NCBI RefSeq assembly: GCF_004770905.1
Contig: NZ_RQHT01000014.1
Coordinates: 1,622,001-1,686,000 of the forward strand
Origin: Leptospira bandrabouensis
Lineage (GTDB): Bacteria > Spirochaetota > Leptospiria > Leptospirales > Leptospiraceae
Length of the DNA: 64,000 bases
Reading direction: 5' to 3'
Positions 44,751 through 54,087 of the stretch are shown here, piece after piece. The notes beneath the pieces are model-generated. The model saw nothing but the letters and a program-made list of their open reading frames with translations. It ran no database searches and was not told the origin of the DNA. The position numbers and the translations under genes were made by a program. How positions within the stretch are numbered: the stretch's first letter is position 1; the number at the start of each line of letters is the position of its first letter.

Positions 44751-45101
44751 ATGATGGAAGAGTTTAAGATTCGGTTGGGATTTGAAAACGGGGGAAATTT
44801 ACCCGTAATTCATATATCTGGCGAAATCACATCCGAAGCTGAAGAGGAAATCGTAGAATCTTACGAATCCATCCCGGCAGATAAACGAAATCGTGTCATT
44901 TTGAACTTTTCGGAAACATCATACATCAACTCTGCCGGAATTGCGACTCTTATCAGTCTCATTACAAAATCATCAGAGAATCAGGGTAAAATTGAATTTG
45001 CAGGACTCAATACTCACTTTAGAAAAGTGATGGATATTGTTGGTCTGACTGATTTTGTCCTCATTCACGATTCTCTGAATTCTGCGCTCACCCAAGTCTA
45101 A
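44751..45101 (+). CDS. STAS-domain protein, putative anti-sigma-factor antagonist
   Basis: 116 residues from the ATG at 44751 (GGAAG upstream; a second ATG follows at once). A single STAS domain with the phospho-Ser motif INSAGIATLISL and the usual strand LPVIHISGEITSE. Second STAS protein in the window. It would switch an anti-sigma or other kinase partner, not seen next to it. Confidence 0.84.
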   Translation: MMEEFKIRLGFENGGNLPVIHISGEITSEAEEEIVESYESIPADKRNRVILNFSETSYINSAGIATLISLITKSSENQGKIEFAGLNTHFRKVMDIVGLTDFVLIHDSLNSALTQV

Positions 45102-45157
45102 ATTATTCTAGATTCCAAACTTCCCTTCCGTAAGATAGGAGGGAGAGAGGTCTTTTC

Positions 45158-46438
45158 ATGAGTGAAGTGGAAATCCACGTCAAGGGCAAAACATATAAAT
45201 TACCGGTCATTGTTGGTACCGATGGAAAAGAAGGAATCGACCTAACCGATTTTTATAGAAAAACGGGCCTAGTCACTGTTGATCCAGGTTTGTTTAATAC
45301 AGCTCTTGGATTGTCTAAAGTATCAAGACGTGATCCAGAAAAAGGGGAGCTAACCTATCGCGGTTATGACCTAAAAGAACTCGCATACCAATCCACATTT
45401 GTGGAAACTTCGTTTTTATTAATTTACGGGAACCTCCCCACAAAACAAGAGTTAAATGACTTTTCCGGTCGACTTTCTAAACACTCTATGATCCACGAAG
45501 ATATGTTAAATCTCTTCGACGGATTTCCTGGTGTTGCCAATCCATTGGCAGTTTTATCTGTAATGGTTACTTCACTTTCTAGTTATTATTTAGAAGACTA
45601 CGAAGAAAAATTAGATATGGGTGTGGACTTAATTGCAAGGTTACTTGCAAAAATTCGCACCATTGCCGCTTTCACATACAAACATGCAGTGGGTCATCCT
45701 TTCGTATATCCTTTGGATAAAAATCCATATTGTACAAACTTTCTTTATATGATGCATAAAATGCCTGCGGACAATTATACAGTTCCGGAAGAGTTTGATC
45801 GTATTTTAAACCAAATGTGGATTTTACATGCGGATCACGAACAAAACGTATCCAACACTGCAGTCCAAGTGGTAGGTTCTACTCAAGCCAATTTATTTGC
45901 CTCTATCTCTGCAGGGATTATGGCACAATGGGGAGCACGAGAGGGCGGACGTCCTACAGCAGCCATTGGTCTAATTGAAGACATTTTAAAAACTAAAACA
46001 CCTGTTAAAGATTATTTCGAAAGATTCAAACGCGGTGGTTTGAATATCCAAACTAATGGTTTTGGACAAAAGGCTTATGATGTAGTGAGTCCACGTGCTA
46101 AGGTCGCTCGTGAAATCATTCGTGAATTCTACAAAGGTAGAAAGTTGTCTGCTGTGGAAGACATTGCGCTACAAATAGACGAAGTGGTTTGGAACGATTC
46201 CTACTTTATGGAGAATCTTCTTTATCCTAATTTAGAATACTACTCTGGTCTCGTATTTCACACATTGGGAATTCCTAAGAATATGTTCTCAGTGATGCAG
46301 GTCATTGGCAGACTTCCAGGTTGGCTTGCTCATTGGAGAGAACAAAGAGTGAAGGGAGACTTCTCAAAAGTTCGTCCAAAACAGATATATGTGGGTGAAA
46401 ATCAAAGAAAGTACATTCCTGTTCAGAACCGTCTCTAG
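45158..46438 (+). CDS. Citrate-synthase homologue with all three catalytic residues replaced
   Basis: 426 residues, full length for type II citrate synthase and alignable to E. coli GltA almost without gaps. The oxaloacetate-binding LHADHEQN (His224, His227) and Arg residues at 313, 385 and 406 are kept. The catalytic triad is not: His264 lies at Glu262 (WGAREGG instead of WGPAHGG), His305 at Gln304 (GFGQKAY instead of GFGHRVY), and Asp362 at Glu360 (YPNLEYYSG instead of YPNVDFYSG). It is unlikely to make citrate by the known mechanism; a different condensation or a regulatory role is possible. GGAGGGAG precedes the start. The base sequence is read directly at each site. Confidence 0.88.
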   Translation: MSEVEIHVKGKTYKLPVIVGTDGKEGIDLTDFYRKTGLVTVDPGLFNTALGLSKVSRRDPEKGELTYRGYDLKELAYQSTFVETSFLLIYGNLPTKQELNDFSGRLSKHSMIHEDMLNLFDGFPGVANPLAVLSVMVTSLSSYYLEDYEEKLDMGVDLIARLLAKIRTIAAFTYKHAVGHPFVYPLDKNPYCTNFLYMMHKMPADNYTVPEEFDRILNQMWILHADHEQNVSNTAVQVVGSTQANLFASISAGIMAQWGAREGGRPTAAIGLIEDILKTKTPVKDYFERFKRGGLNIQTNGFGQKAYDVVSPRAKVAREIIREFYKGRKLSAVEDIALQIDEVVWNDSYFMENLLYPNLEYYSGLVFHTLGIPKNMFSVMQVIGRLPGWLAHWREQRVKGDFSKVRPKQIYVGENQRKYIPVQNRL

Positions 46439-46460
46439 GTTTATCAAACAGCATCGTCTT

Positions 46461-48539
46461 ATGAATTTCCGCTGGTTCGGACTTGTATGGTGTTTGCTGG
46501 TTGTTTCGTGTATTTCGAAAGAGGCACCACCCAAGGTGGAAAAAGGGGTCCTTTCCGCTGAGTCTTATTTAAGTTCCTCCTCCAAAACGGTGGAACTTAA
46601 AGGTGAATGGGAATATTATCCGGGACTTCTCATTTCACCTTTAGAGTTAGAGATTTTAAAAACAAACCGGGAGCCGCATTTTTTTGAGGTTCCTGGAGTT
46701 TGGTCCGACTCTTTTTGGAAACGGGGATTTTTGGCAGGCGATGGATATGCCACCTTTAGCATGAAAGTCCACCATGGACTTAAAGGGATTCCCCTTTCTG
46801 TAAAAGTTCCTGAAATGGAAACCGCCTATAATCTGTTTGTTGATGGTGTGAAAATATCATCCAATGGAGTTGTTACTACCTCTTACCAAACAGGGAAACC
46901 GGAATATCGCCCACGAATTGTCGATTTTTTTCCCAAGGAAAATCAAACTTCAATTTTATTACAAATTTCCAATTACCATCACAGAAAGGGTGGGCCTGCA
47001 CAAATATTAGTTTTGGGAAGGACATCCGATATCCACCATCAATTCGAGTTTGAAATTCTGCGCGATATGTTACTTGTAGGTAGCATTTTGTTTATGGGAA
47101 TTTATCATTTGTTTTTGTTTTGGAACAGGAAAAAAGACCCTTTCACATATTGGTTTGCACTTACGTGTATTCTTGTTGCTTTACGTGTGTTCATTACTGG
47201 AAACAAATATATTGTTCATCTGTATCCAAACATTTCCTGGGAAGTCCATTTAAAGTTAAGTTACTTAAGTTTCTTTTTGATTACTCCTATTTTTGCTCGT
47301 TATGTTTATTTACTCTTCAATCAGTATTTTTCACGTAGAGTTTATGAATTAATTAAATATTCTGGGTTTGTATTCTGCTTTATCGTCTTTGTGACGAGAT
47401 CATCTTTTTATACTTATTTGATGGTTCCGTTTCAGGTTTTTACCTTGTTAGGTGCTATTTATACATTTTTTGTTATAGCACGAGCCATTCGAGATTCTTC
47501 CCCAGGTTCTCTTATTTTTTTGTTTAGTTTTATCATCTTTATCGCAAGTTTCGTAAACGATATTTTGGTTAACAACCTAATCATACACGGGCCACTTTTG
47601 ATCCATTTGGGGATCTTTACTATGTTCTTTGTGCAGTCCGTATATATTGCGAGAAATTTTTCAAAAGGTTTTGTGGAAGCAGAAAACTTAGCTGGTGAAC
47701 TTTCGGATAAAAATAAAACTCTGCAAAGTATGCAAAACCAACTAACAGAGCTAAATGAAAGGTTGGAAACTCGAGTTAAAGATAAAACTGAAGAACTCCA
47801 AGGAAAGTTGGATCAAATTGGAAAAGATATGAGACTTGCTAAGTCCATCATTCAAAGTGTTACCAAACTTCCTGATTTAGAACCTTTCCTTAAAGTAGAT
47901 ATTTTATACAAACCAATCGCTGAAGTGGGTGGGGATATATATTTCGTAAAACGCATTCAGGATTTTTATTACCGATTCTTTTTAGGTGATGCTACAGGAC
48001 ATGGTTTACAGGCCGCACTATATTCAATGATGATCCAATCTGAGTTTGAACGTGTGTCTGCTGTGGCCATGCGACCAAACGATTTGTTGTTTTATATGAA
48101 CCAACATTTTTATGATAAAAATGCTGACCTTCAAATTTATTTCCCTGCGATTGTGTTGGATTTTGATTTTCATCAGAAGATCCTTCGTTATGCAGGAGGT
48201 GGAGTTCAAAACCAAATCCATCTGAAAAAAAATGGGTTCACCGCAATGTTGGAAAACACGGGTCCCATTATTGGAATTTTGGAACACTACAGGTATGGTA
48301 TTACTGAATCTAAGGTAGAATCGGGTGACCGAATTTTTTTGTTTACAGATGGATTGTTTGAGGAGTTAAACGAATCTGATGGAGCTCAGGCTTGGGAGGA
48401 TTTGTTAAAGATAATTCAGGTTACAGTTTCTTTACCTTTTGCAGAAGTCCTTCCGGCAATTCAAAACATGTTATTCCAAAGGATGAACAAATCTCAATGG
48501 AAAGATGATTCCACACTTATTTTTATCGAGGTCACCTAA
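46461..48539 (+). CDS. 7TM-DISM receptor with SpoIIE/PP2C phosphatase domain
   Basis: 692 residues from the ATG at 46461; a longer frame from 46389 would overlap the citrate-synthase gene. It has a lipoprotein-like signal (VSCIS), a periplasmic beta-sandwich region (about 25-185), seven membrane helices (about 190-400), a coiled-coil linker and a SpoIIE phosphatase. Phosphatase residues are kept: VGGDIYFV, FLGDATGHGLQAAL, FTDGLFEE and KDDSTLIFIE. It probably senses an external signal and dephosphorylates a STAS protein (inference). Confidence 0.87.
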   Translation: MNFRWFGLVWCLLVVSCISKEAPPKVEKGVLSAESYLSSSSKTVELKGEWEYYPGLLISPLELEILKTNREPHFFEVPGVWSDSFWKRGFLAGDGYATFSMKVHHGLKGIPLSVKVPEMETAYNLFVDGVKISSNGVVTTSYQTGKPEYRPRIVDFFPKENQTSILLQISNYHHRKGGPAQILVLGRTSDIHHQFEFEILRDMLLVGSILFMGIYHLFLFWNRKKDPFTYWFALTCILVALRVFITGNKYIVHLYPNISWEVHLKLSYLSFFLITPIFARYVYLLFNQYFSRRVYELIKYSGFVFCFIVFVTRSSFYTYLMVPFQVFTLLGAIYTFFVIARAIRDSSPGSLIFLFSFIIFIASFVNDILVNNLIIHGPLLIHLGIFTMFFVQSVYIARNFSKGFVEAENLAGELSDKNKTLQSMQNQLTELNERLETRVKDKTEELQGKLDQIGKDMRLAKSIIQSVTKLPDLEPFLKVDILYKPIAEVGGDIYFVKRIQDFYYRFFLGDATGHGLQAALYSMMIQSEFERVSAVAMRPNDLLFYMNQHFYDKNADLQIYFPAIVLDFDFHQKILRYAGGGVQNQIHLKKNGFTAMLENTGPIIGILEHYRYGITESKVESGDRIFLFTDGLFEELNESDGAQAWEDLLKIIQVTVSLPFAEVLPAIQNMLFQRMNKSQWKDDSTLIFIEVT

Positions 48540-48568
48540 ACATTTTTTATGTTAGGTGACCTGTTTTT
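48529..48568 (+). terminator. Strong intrinsic terminator overlapping the end of the SpoIIE gene
   Basis: AGGTCACCTAA / TTAGGTGACCT forms a perfect 11-bp stem; the loop-proximal ACAT/ATGT pairing extends it with one bulged A. GTTTTT follows. The last codons and the stop codon of the gene lie inside the left arm. Confidence 0.8.
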
Positions 48569-48619
48569 AAATATCTTAGATATTAATTAGAATTTAAATT
48601 TTATTTGATCGTATGTGAA

Positions 48620-49540
48620 TTACCAATCTCCGGAAGATCCTCCGCCCGCAGAATCACCGCCTCCCCCAGACCAACTGTCCGAACCAGAAGACCATGAGTC
48701 CCCGCCACTAGACCAACCTCCACCACCAAAATACCCACCATCGGAACCACCACCATTACCGATTCCTATTTTACGTTTTAAAAACATAACGAGTAGAAAT
48801 AAAAGTACGGCAACGATTAGGCCAAAAGTACTTCCAAAAAGAAAGGTTAAAAAGGGGAATAAAACAAGAAGGCCTATGATTGTAAAAATCACTCCTCCTA
48901 TGGAAGGAACAATTAAGGAAATTAAAGTAAAAATTCCTCCAACAAGTCCCGACGAAAAAACTTCCTCTTCGGAACTATTGCCAGTTGTGGCCACATCATC
49001 TTCTGAAGGGGCATATTCTCCTCGGATCGCTGCCATAATCGCATTCACACCGGCGGTGACACCACCATCCATATCTCCAGACTGAAAGCCTGGTCTTAGT
49101 TCGTTTCGGATAATTTGTTTTGCTTGGATGTCTGTGAGTGCTCCTTCAAGTCCACGGCCTACAGCAATTCTCATTTTCCTTTCGGTTGGTGCTATGATTA
49201 ATAAAACTCCATTGTTTTTTGATTTTTGCCCTAACTTCCATTCGTCGAAGATCTCCATCGATACATCTTCGATAGTCTCTCCCTGTAAATTTGGTGTGAT
49301 ATACACAGCAATTTGGTTGGAAGTTTCGGCCTCAAATTGTTTGAGGTTGGATTCCAGTTGGTTTACTGTGGCTTCTGATAAAATGCCAGCGTGGTCCATC
49401 ACTCGTCTTTCCAATTTGGGAACTGGATAAGAAGAAACTTCTGTAAATGTAACAAATAAAATAGTTAGAAAAAAACAAATGTTCTTTTGGCTAAACCTAG
49501 AAATGATTTTTGAATTTATAAATTTAAAATTGAATTTCAT
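48620..49540 (-). CDS. TPM-domain protein with Gly/Ser-rich C-terminus
   Basis: 306 residues. Signal peptide, then a TPM (Psb32/YgcG-like) domain (about 38-170: RRVMDHAGILSE, IAVYITPNLQGE, GVLLIIAPTERKMRIAVG). Two hydrophobic helices follow near 190-250 and a tail of Gly, Ser and Trp. YgcG-like proteins are membrane-anchored with the TPM domain outside. Function is not settled in the family. It overlaps the next TPM gene by one base. Confidence 0.8.
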   Translation of the reverse strand: MKFNFKFINSKIISRFSQKNICFFLTILFVTFTEVSSYPVPKLERRVMDHAGILSEATVNQLESNLKQFEAETSNQIAVYITPNLQGETIEDVSMEIFDEWKLGQKSKNNGVLLIIAPTERKMRIAVGRGLEGALTDIQAKQIIRNELRPGFQSGDMDGGVTAGVNAIMAAIRGEYAPSEDDVATTGNSSEEEVFSSGLVGGIFTLISLIVPSIGGVIFTIIGLLVLFPFLTFLFGSTFGLIVAVLLFLLVMFLKRKIGIGNGGGSDGGYFGGGGWSSGGDSWSSGSDSWSGGGGDSAGGGSSGDW

Positions 49541-50205
49541 TACATCAATTTCCCACCGTCACGGATTTCGTTGGAGATTTCGTTTTTGTCATCTTTTTCG
49601 ATTTGAATATTGTATTTTTTGAGAAGTTGTCCGCAGAAAAGAATACTGGAAACAATCCCTTCTTTTTTCTTGTTCGACTTCATTCCCTCAACGATAAGTT
49701 TTACTGCTTCGTTCCATTCTGATTTAGGCACAATTCTTGCGATTTCTTTGTCAGGTAAAACTCTTACAAAATGTTCAAACAAAGAAATATAAATTAAAAT
49801 GCCAGTTCTGTTTTTTGTACGAAACACTTCTTCATCTAAAAAAGCTTCTTTAGCTCTCAGATCAACAAAGTATTGTTTGGCGGCCCTTGAAACTAGGTTG
49901 ATTCTGATTTTAGGAAAAAGTGCAGTGATAGATAAACCAAGGAGAGCACCAATCCAAACAGATAGAACTGCAAAGAAAGATTCACCACTCCATACAAGGC
50001 CGTAGAATTTTTGTGCAGTATAGAATGTTACTCCAGTCACTCCACCCATAAGAAATGCACCAAGCCATGCCCATTCTTTATAATGGTGAGAGGATTCAGC
50101 GAAAAAAGGAACAATTTCTGCCGCAGTTTTTGATTCTGCTTCGCCAACAGCAGATTTGATTTCATCTAAGTCAGATTTAGAGAAATAACGTGTTAGTATA
50201 CTCAT
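49540..50205 (-). CDS. TPM-domain membrane protein
   Basis: 221 residues. An N-terminal region (SDLDEIKSAVGEAESKTAAEIVPFF) typical of the second TPM protein class, two membrane helices near 48-95, then a TPM-like half with LINLVSRAAKQYF and LIYISLFEHFVRVLPD. Stop of this gene overlaps the start of the Gly-rich TPM gene, so both are co-translated; TPM pairs of this kind are common, often next to lemA, which is not seen here. Confidence 0.8.
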   Translation of the reverse strand: MSILTRYFSKSDLDEIKSAVGEAESKTAAEIVPFFAESSHHYKEWAWLGAFLMGGVTGVTFYTAQKFYGLVWSGESFFAVLSVWIGALLGLSITALFPKIRINLVSRAAKQYFVDLRAKEAFLDEEVFRTKNRTGILIYISLFEHFVRVLPDKEIARIVPKSEWNEAVKLIVEGMKSNKKKEGIVSSILFCGQLLKKYNIQIEKDDKNEISNEIRDGGKLM

Positions 50206-50250
50206 GGGCAGAAGAAAAACAGGAAATTCTGCCTAGATCAACTAAAAAAA

Positions 50251-51105
50251 CTAGATTTTTGAATCGATGACGATGATCAAGCTGACCAAAAATAAATGTA
50301 GGATACTAAAAAAGAAAAAACGTTTTGCAAGGAGTTTGTCCCCCGAAAGTTTTAATCGAAATGCGAAAAGCAAAATCAAAACTGTAAGAAAAATCGCAGA
50401 ACTTAAAAATAAAAATCCCATTCGTTCATCGGCAAAATAAAATCCAATGACAGACAACGAATATGCAATCGCATAAAGAAAGATTTGATTTACTGTCTTT
50501 TGAATGCCTGAAACTACAGGCATCATAGGAATTCCTGCGAATTCATAATCATCTTTTAAGAAGATAGCTAGTGCCCAGAAGTGTGCAGGTGTCCAAAGAA
50601 ATATCATCAAAAATAAAATCCATGCAGGAACGGGAAGGGTATTTGCCATTGCTGCATATCCGATCAAAGGTCCAATACAACCAGAGATTCCACCGATGAC
50701 GATGTTTTGTTCTGTTCTCGGTTTTAACCAAATAGTATATAAAAACACATATAAAAGTAAAGCAGAGAGGGCACAAACGGCCGTTAGTAGATTGATAAAA
50801 TATGTCAAAATTCCAAACGCCAAAATAGCGACAAAAATACCCAAAAAGAGTGCAAAACCTGGTGAAATTTCTCCTGCTGGGATTGGTCTTTGTTTGGTTC
50901 TGTACATCACAGCGTCTCTTTCTCGTTCAATATATTGATTGAGAATGAAAGAGGCAGAGCTCATTAAATAAGTCCCAAACAGAGTGATCGAGATTTCCCA
51001 AAGGGATGGGTAACCATTAGTACCCAGATACATTCCAGGAAGAACTGTCGCAAGAACGAGTACTGTGACTCTAGGTTTTGTCAGTTGGTTCCATAATCGG
51101 AACAT
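50251..51105 (-). CDS. ctaB: Protoheme IX farnesyltransferase (heme O synthase)
   Basis: 284 residues with about nine membrane helices, UbiA family. The conserved prenyl-diphosphate site N-Q-Y-I-E-R-E-R-D with RTKQRPIP is visible near residues 56-76. It converts haem B to haem O for the oxidase. Start and stop overlap by one base with ctaA. Confidence 0.93.
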   Translation of the reverse strand: MFRLWNQLTKPRVTVLVLATVLPGMYLGTNGYPSLWEISITLFGTYLMSSASFILNQYIERERDAVMYRTKQRPIPAGEISPGFALFLGIFVAILAFGILTYFINLLTAVCALSALLLYVFLYTIWLKPRTEQNIVIGGISGCIGPLIGYAAMANTLPVPAWILFLMIFLWTPAHFWALAIFLKDDYEFAGIPMMPVVSGIQKTVNQIFLYAIAYSLSVIGFYFADERMGFLFLSSAIFLTVLILLFAFRLKLSGDKLLAKRFFFFSILHLFLVSLIIVIDSKI

Positions 51106-51986
51106 TATTGGACTCCTCTTTCAGGAGACCTAAAATGGTAAAAGGCTGCAATAAAACAAAACATAAACACGAGAACACCGTTTAGCGTGTGTAATCCGGT
51201 AATGAGTTTGGGTAGTTGGTACAAAACGTTCATAGCACCTAAAAAAATCTGAAAAGATATTAGATAAGCTGCAATTTTAAGAGTCTTTTTGACCAAATTA
51301 TCCTTTAAGTAAAGGATTCCATAAGCAGACAAAGAAAGTACAGACAAGGCAGCTAAATATCCAAACAATCTATGTTCCATTTGAAATCGGATGGGTCCTA
51401 TCATTTTCGGAAACCACTCTCCATTACAAGTAGGGAAGTCGGAACAAACAAGACCTGCATAGTGAGAACTCACCTTTCCACCAAGAAAAAGTTGGTATAA
51501 AACGACGATGAGTACAAATAGAAAAAAATACTTACCAGGTCGATTCCATTGGAATTTGGATTGATTATCTTCGGAGATCAGCAATCGAACTGTTAAACAA
51601 CAAGACAATAATAGAACTGCATTGAGTAAATGTAGGTTAACGGTTGTTGGGTGGAGAAGTTTGGTAACAGTGAGTCCGCCGAGGATGACTTGGGAAATTA
51701 AAAATACAAGGGAGAGTGTTGCAGGAATCCCCAGGTTTTTTCGAGTTTCTTTTTTTCGTAAAATCCAAATAAAACCGATTCCTACAAGGATTCCTAAAAT
51801 CCCTGAATAGTATCTATGTCCCACTTCCATAAAGATCTGAAATGTAAATTCTGGTACAAATTTACCATGGCACAAAGGCCAATCAGGACAAGCGAGCCCT
51901 GAATCGGTTGCTCTTACGAGTGGACCGTAGAGGAGATTGATAAGGATCATTGCGGAAAGTATGGTGTAAAAACGTTTGAGTGTCAT
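51105..51986 (-). CDS. ctaA: Heme A synthase
   Basis: 293 residues from the ATG at 51986; a longer frame to 52121 is rejected because it adds a non-homologous Lys/Phe-rich lead. Eight helices. The two Cys-pair loops GLACPDWPLC and GLVCSDFPTC and the haem-ligand His residues (for example GHRYYSG, HLLNAVL, EHRLFGY, HTLNGVL) are typical. It oxidises haem O to haem A. GGAGG lies 14 bases before the start. Confidence 0.92.
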   Translation of the reverse strand: MTLKRFYTILSAMILINLLYGPLVRATDSGLACPDWPLCHGKFVPEFTFQIFMEVGHRYYSGILGILVGIGFIWILRKKETRKNLGIPATLSLVFLISQVILGGLTVTKLLHPTTVNLHLLNAVLLLSCCLTVRLLISEDNQSKFQWNRPGKYFFLFVLIVVLYQLFLGGKVSSHYAGLVCSDFPTCNGEWFPKMIGPIRFQMEHRLFGYLAALSVLSLSAYGILYLKDNLVKKTLKIAAYLISFQIFLGAMNVLYQLPKLITGLHTLNGVLVFMFCFIAAFYHFRSPERGVQ

Positions 51987-52110
51987 ACGTCTATCTGTTT
52001 CCTCCAGGTTTTGTGACCTGAGTTTAGGGAAAATAAAATTAATCTTGCATCTTTTAAAAATTGTTGGATAAAAAGAGCAGTTTTTCGTATAGACTATATC
52101 AGGTAAAATT

Positions 52111-52263
52111 ATGCAAAACACAGACCTTTACAATAAGGGTGGCTATTGGACTTTCCTTGTCACACTCGTTCTCAACATTCTATTTTTCGCTTATATTTCC
52201 TTTGTTCACCCGGGAACACCGGATAACCCAGGAATGGAATCAAAAAGCGTTCAGTCCAAATAG
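52111..52263 (+). CDS. 50-residue single-pass membrane protein upstream of sco
   Basis: Read directly from the gap between ctaA and sco; too short for usual cut-offs. The sequence starts MQNTDLYNKGGYWT, has one hydrophobic helix (FLVTLVLNILFFAYISF) and a polar tail. AGGT precedes the ATG, and it ends 18 bases before sco. Its position at the head of the oxidase operon suggests a small assembly or structural subunit (inference). Homology unknown. Confidence 0.6.
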   Translation: MQNTDLYNKGGYWTFLVTLVLNILFFAYISFVHPGTPDNPGMESKSVQSK

Positions 52264-52281
52264 GGTAACCACCAAATCTTC

Positions 52282-53115
52282 GTGAACATTCGATTCTTCT
52301 TTTTTCTTTTTCTGTTATTAGGAACTAGCGTATCTGCGTATGATCCGCATTCCAACTTGACTCGGGAGAATAAACTTCCGAAAGAATTAGAAAATATCGG
52401 ATTTTCTGATGTCACGGGGAAGTCACTCAATCTCGACATACCGTTTCGAGATGAATCGGGAAAAATCGTTAAGTTTTCCGATTTTCTTTCGAAAGGGAAA
52501 CCCGTCCTCCTTTCTCCTGTTTATTTCAAATGTCCTACTCTTTGTAATTTTCACCTCAATGGTGTGTTCCAAGGTTTAAAAGCACTCGATTGGTCTCTTG
52601 GCAAAGAATACCAATACATTGCCGTATCCATTGATCCGAAAGAAAATGAGTCGGTTGCTTTTCCTAAAAAGGAGGCCTATTTGAAGGAATATGGTAGAGA
52701 AGGAGCCGGATCCGGTCTTCATCTCCTCACGGGTACACAGGAATCCATTGATATTTTAACCAAACAATTGGACTTTCGGTACGCATGGGATGCGGAAGCA
52801 AAACAATACATCCACGCCAGTGGGGTTTATGTTTTGACTCCAGAAGGTAAGGTGTCGCGCATCTTTCAAGGAATCCAACTCGAACCAAGAGATTTAAAAT
52901 TTGCCTTTCTCGAGGCATCTTCTGGTAAGATTGGGAGTTTTGTAGACAAGTTTGCTTTATTTTGCTTTCAATTTGATCCGAGAAAAAATAAATATACGAT
53001 ATACGCATACAGGATGATGCAATTCGGGGGGGCAGTCACCTTACTCCTTCTCGGTGCGTTTTTATACATAAACTGGCGAAAAAAAACAAATAACAACCGT
53101 CAAGGAGTCACATAG
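52282..53115 (+). CDS. Sco1/SenC copper delivery protein
   Basis: 277 residues with a GTG start. It has a signal peptide, a thioredoxin-like fold with the copper motif CPTLC in VYFKCPTLCNFH, and a distal His in YIHASGVYVL. A C-terminal helix (near 245-265) may anchor it. Sco proteins load Cu(A) of cytochrome oxidase. It ends immediately before coxB, which starts with the next base. Confidence 0.9.
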   Translation: MNIRFFFFLFLLLGTSVSAYDPHSNLTRENKLPKELENIGFSDVTGKSLNLDIPFRDESGKIVKFSDFLSKGKPVLLSPVYFKCPTLCNFHLNGVFQGLKALDWSLGKEYQYIAVSIDPKENESVAFPKKEAYLKEYGREGAGSGLHLLTGTQESIDILTKQLDFRYAWDAEAKQYIHASGVYVLTPEGKVSRIFQGIQLEPRDLKFAFLEASSGKIGSFVDKFALFCFQFDPRKNKYTIYAYRMMQFGGAVTLLLLGAFLYINWRKKTNNNRQGVT

Positions 53116-54078
53116 ATGTCTTGGAGCAGTCTCATTCCAGCGACCTCGTTCATGCCTATCCAGGCAACTGAAATCGCAAAAGAAGTCGATCTTCTCTATG
53201 CGTTTCTGATCATAGCAAGCCTTGTTTCGTTTGTCATCTTGGTTGGTGGAATGACATGGTTCCTCATCAAGTTCAAACGTACAAGTTTAGACCAGAAATC
53301 CGCATACATTACTCACAATAATTTTGCAGAATTTCTTTGGTCGTTCATTCCTCTCATTATCATGATGGGGATTTTCTACTGGGGTATGGTCATTTTTGAA
53401 AAACTCAGAAACCCACCAGAAGATATTGCGGCTGAAATTCATGTTACTGCAGAACAGTGGGCTTGGACTTATCGTTATGCAAACGGAAAAGAATTTTATA
53501 GCTCTGCAAATGATCCAATGATTGTTCCGGCAGGAAAAGCTACAAAACTCGTCCTCACTTCTAAAGATGTAATTCATAGTTTTTTTGTTCCTGCTTTCCG
53601 AACCAAACAAGATGCGGTTCCAGGTAAACTCACACAACTTTGGTTTGAGCCTAAACAACCGGGTGAATACATCGTTTTCTGTACTGAATATTGTGGTACG
53701 AAACACTCTGGTATGATGATTAAAATCAAAGCGATTCCATCTGAGGAATATGCAGCTTGGTATCATGCTGAGAAAAAAGGTGCTGACAGTCCTGCGGATC
53801 TTGGAAAGACACTATTTGCTCAAAAAGCTTGTGCTTCTTGCCACTCGATCGACGGATCTAGAATTGTTGGACCTACAATGAAGGGACTTTTTGGTTCTAG
53901 TAGAAAATTTGCTGATGGAAGCCAATCCAAAGCTGATGAAAACTACTTACGCGAATCCATCCTGGTTTCTTCTGCAAAAATCGTAGAAGGATATCCACCA
54001 GCGATGCCAGTGTTCCAAGGCCAACTTTCTGATGAAGATGTTGCCAACTTAATTGAATATATCAAATCCATTAAATAA
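53116..54078 (+). CDS. coxB: Cytochrome c oxidase subunit II with fused cytochrome c (caa3 type)
   Basis: 320 residues. Two N-terminal helices (30-50 and 75-95), then a cupredoxin with the Cu(A) site C189-x3-C193 plus His in CTEYCGTKHSGM, and a C-terminal cytochrome c with CASCH (C239 to H243) and Met in YPPAMPVF. The fused haem domain marks a caa3-type oxidase. It receives electrons from a soluble carrier. Confidence 0.94.
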   Translation: MSWSSLIPATSFMPIQATEIAKEVDLLYAFLIIASLVSFVILVGGMTWFLIKFKRTSLDQKSAYITHNNFAEFLWSFIPLIIMMGIFYWGMVIFEKLRNPPEDIAAEIHVTAEQWAWTYRYANGKEFYSSANDPMIVPAGKATKLVLTSKDVIHSFFVPAFRTKQDAVPGKLTQLWFEPKQPGEYIVFCTEYCGTKHSGMMIKIKAIPSEEYAAWYHAEKKGADSPADLGKTLFAQKACASCHSIDGSRIVGPTMKGLFGSSRKFADGSQSKADENYLRESILVSSAKIVEGYPPAMPVFQGQLSDEDVANLIEYIKSIK

Positions 54079-54087
54079 GGAAGAGAG

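Noticed and set aside
48615..49085. Plus-strand Pro-rich ORF
   Set aside because: It is the reverse of the Gly/Ser-rich tail of the TPM gene, which explains the Pro content.
51987..52121. Longer start for ctaA
   Set aside because: The added lead is Lys/Phe-rich, not conserved in type, and the family begins at the Met at 51986.
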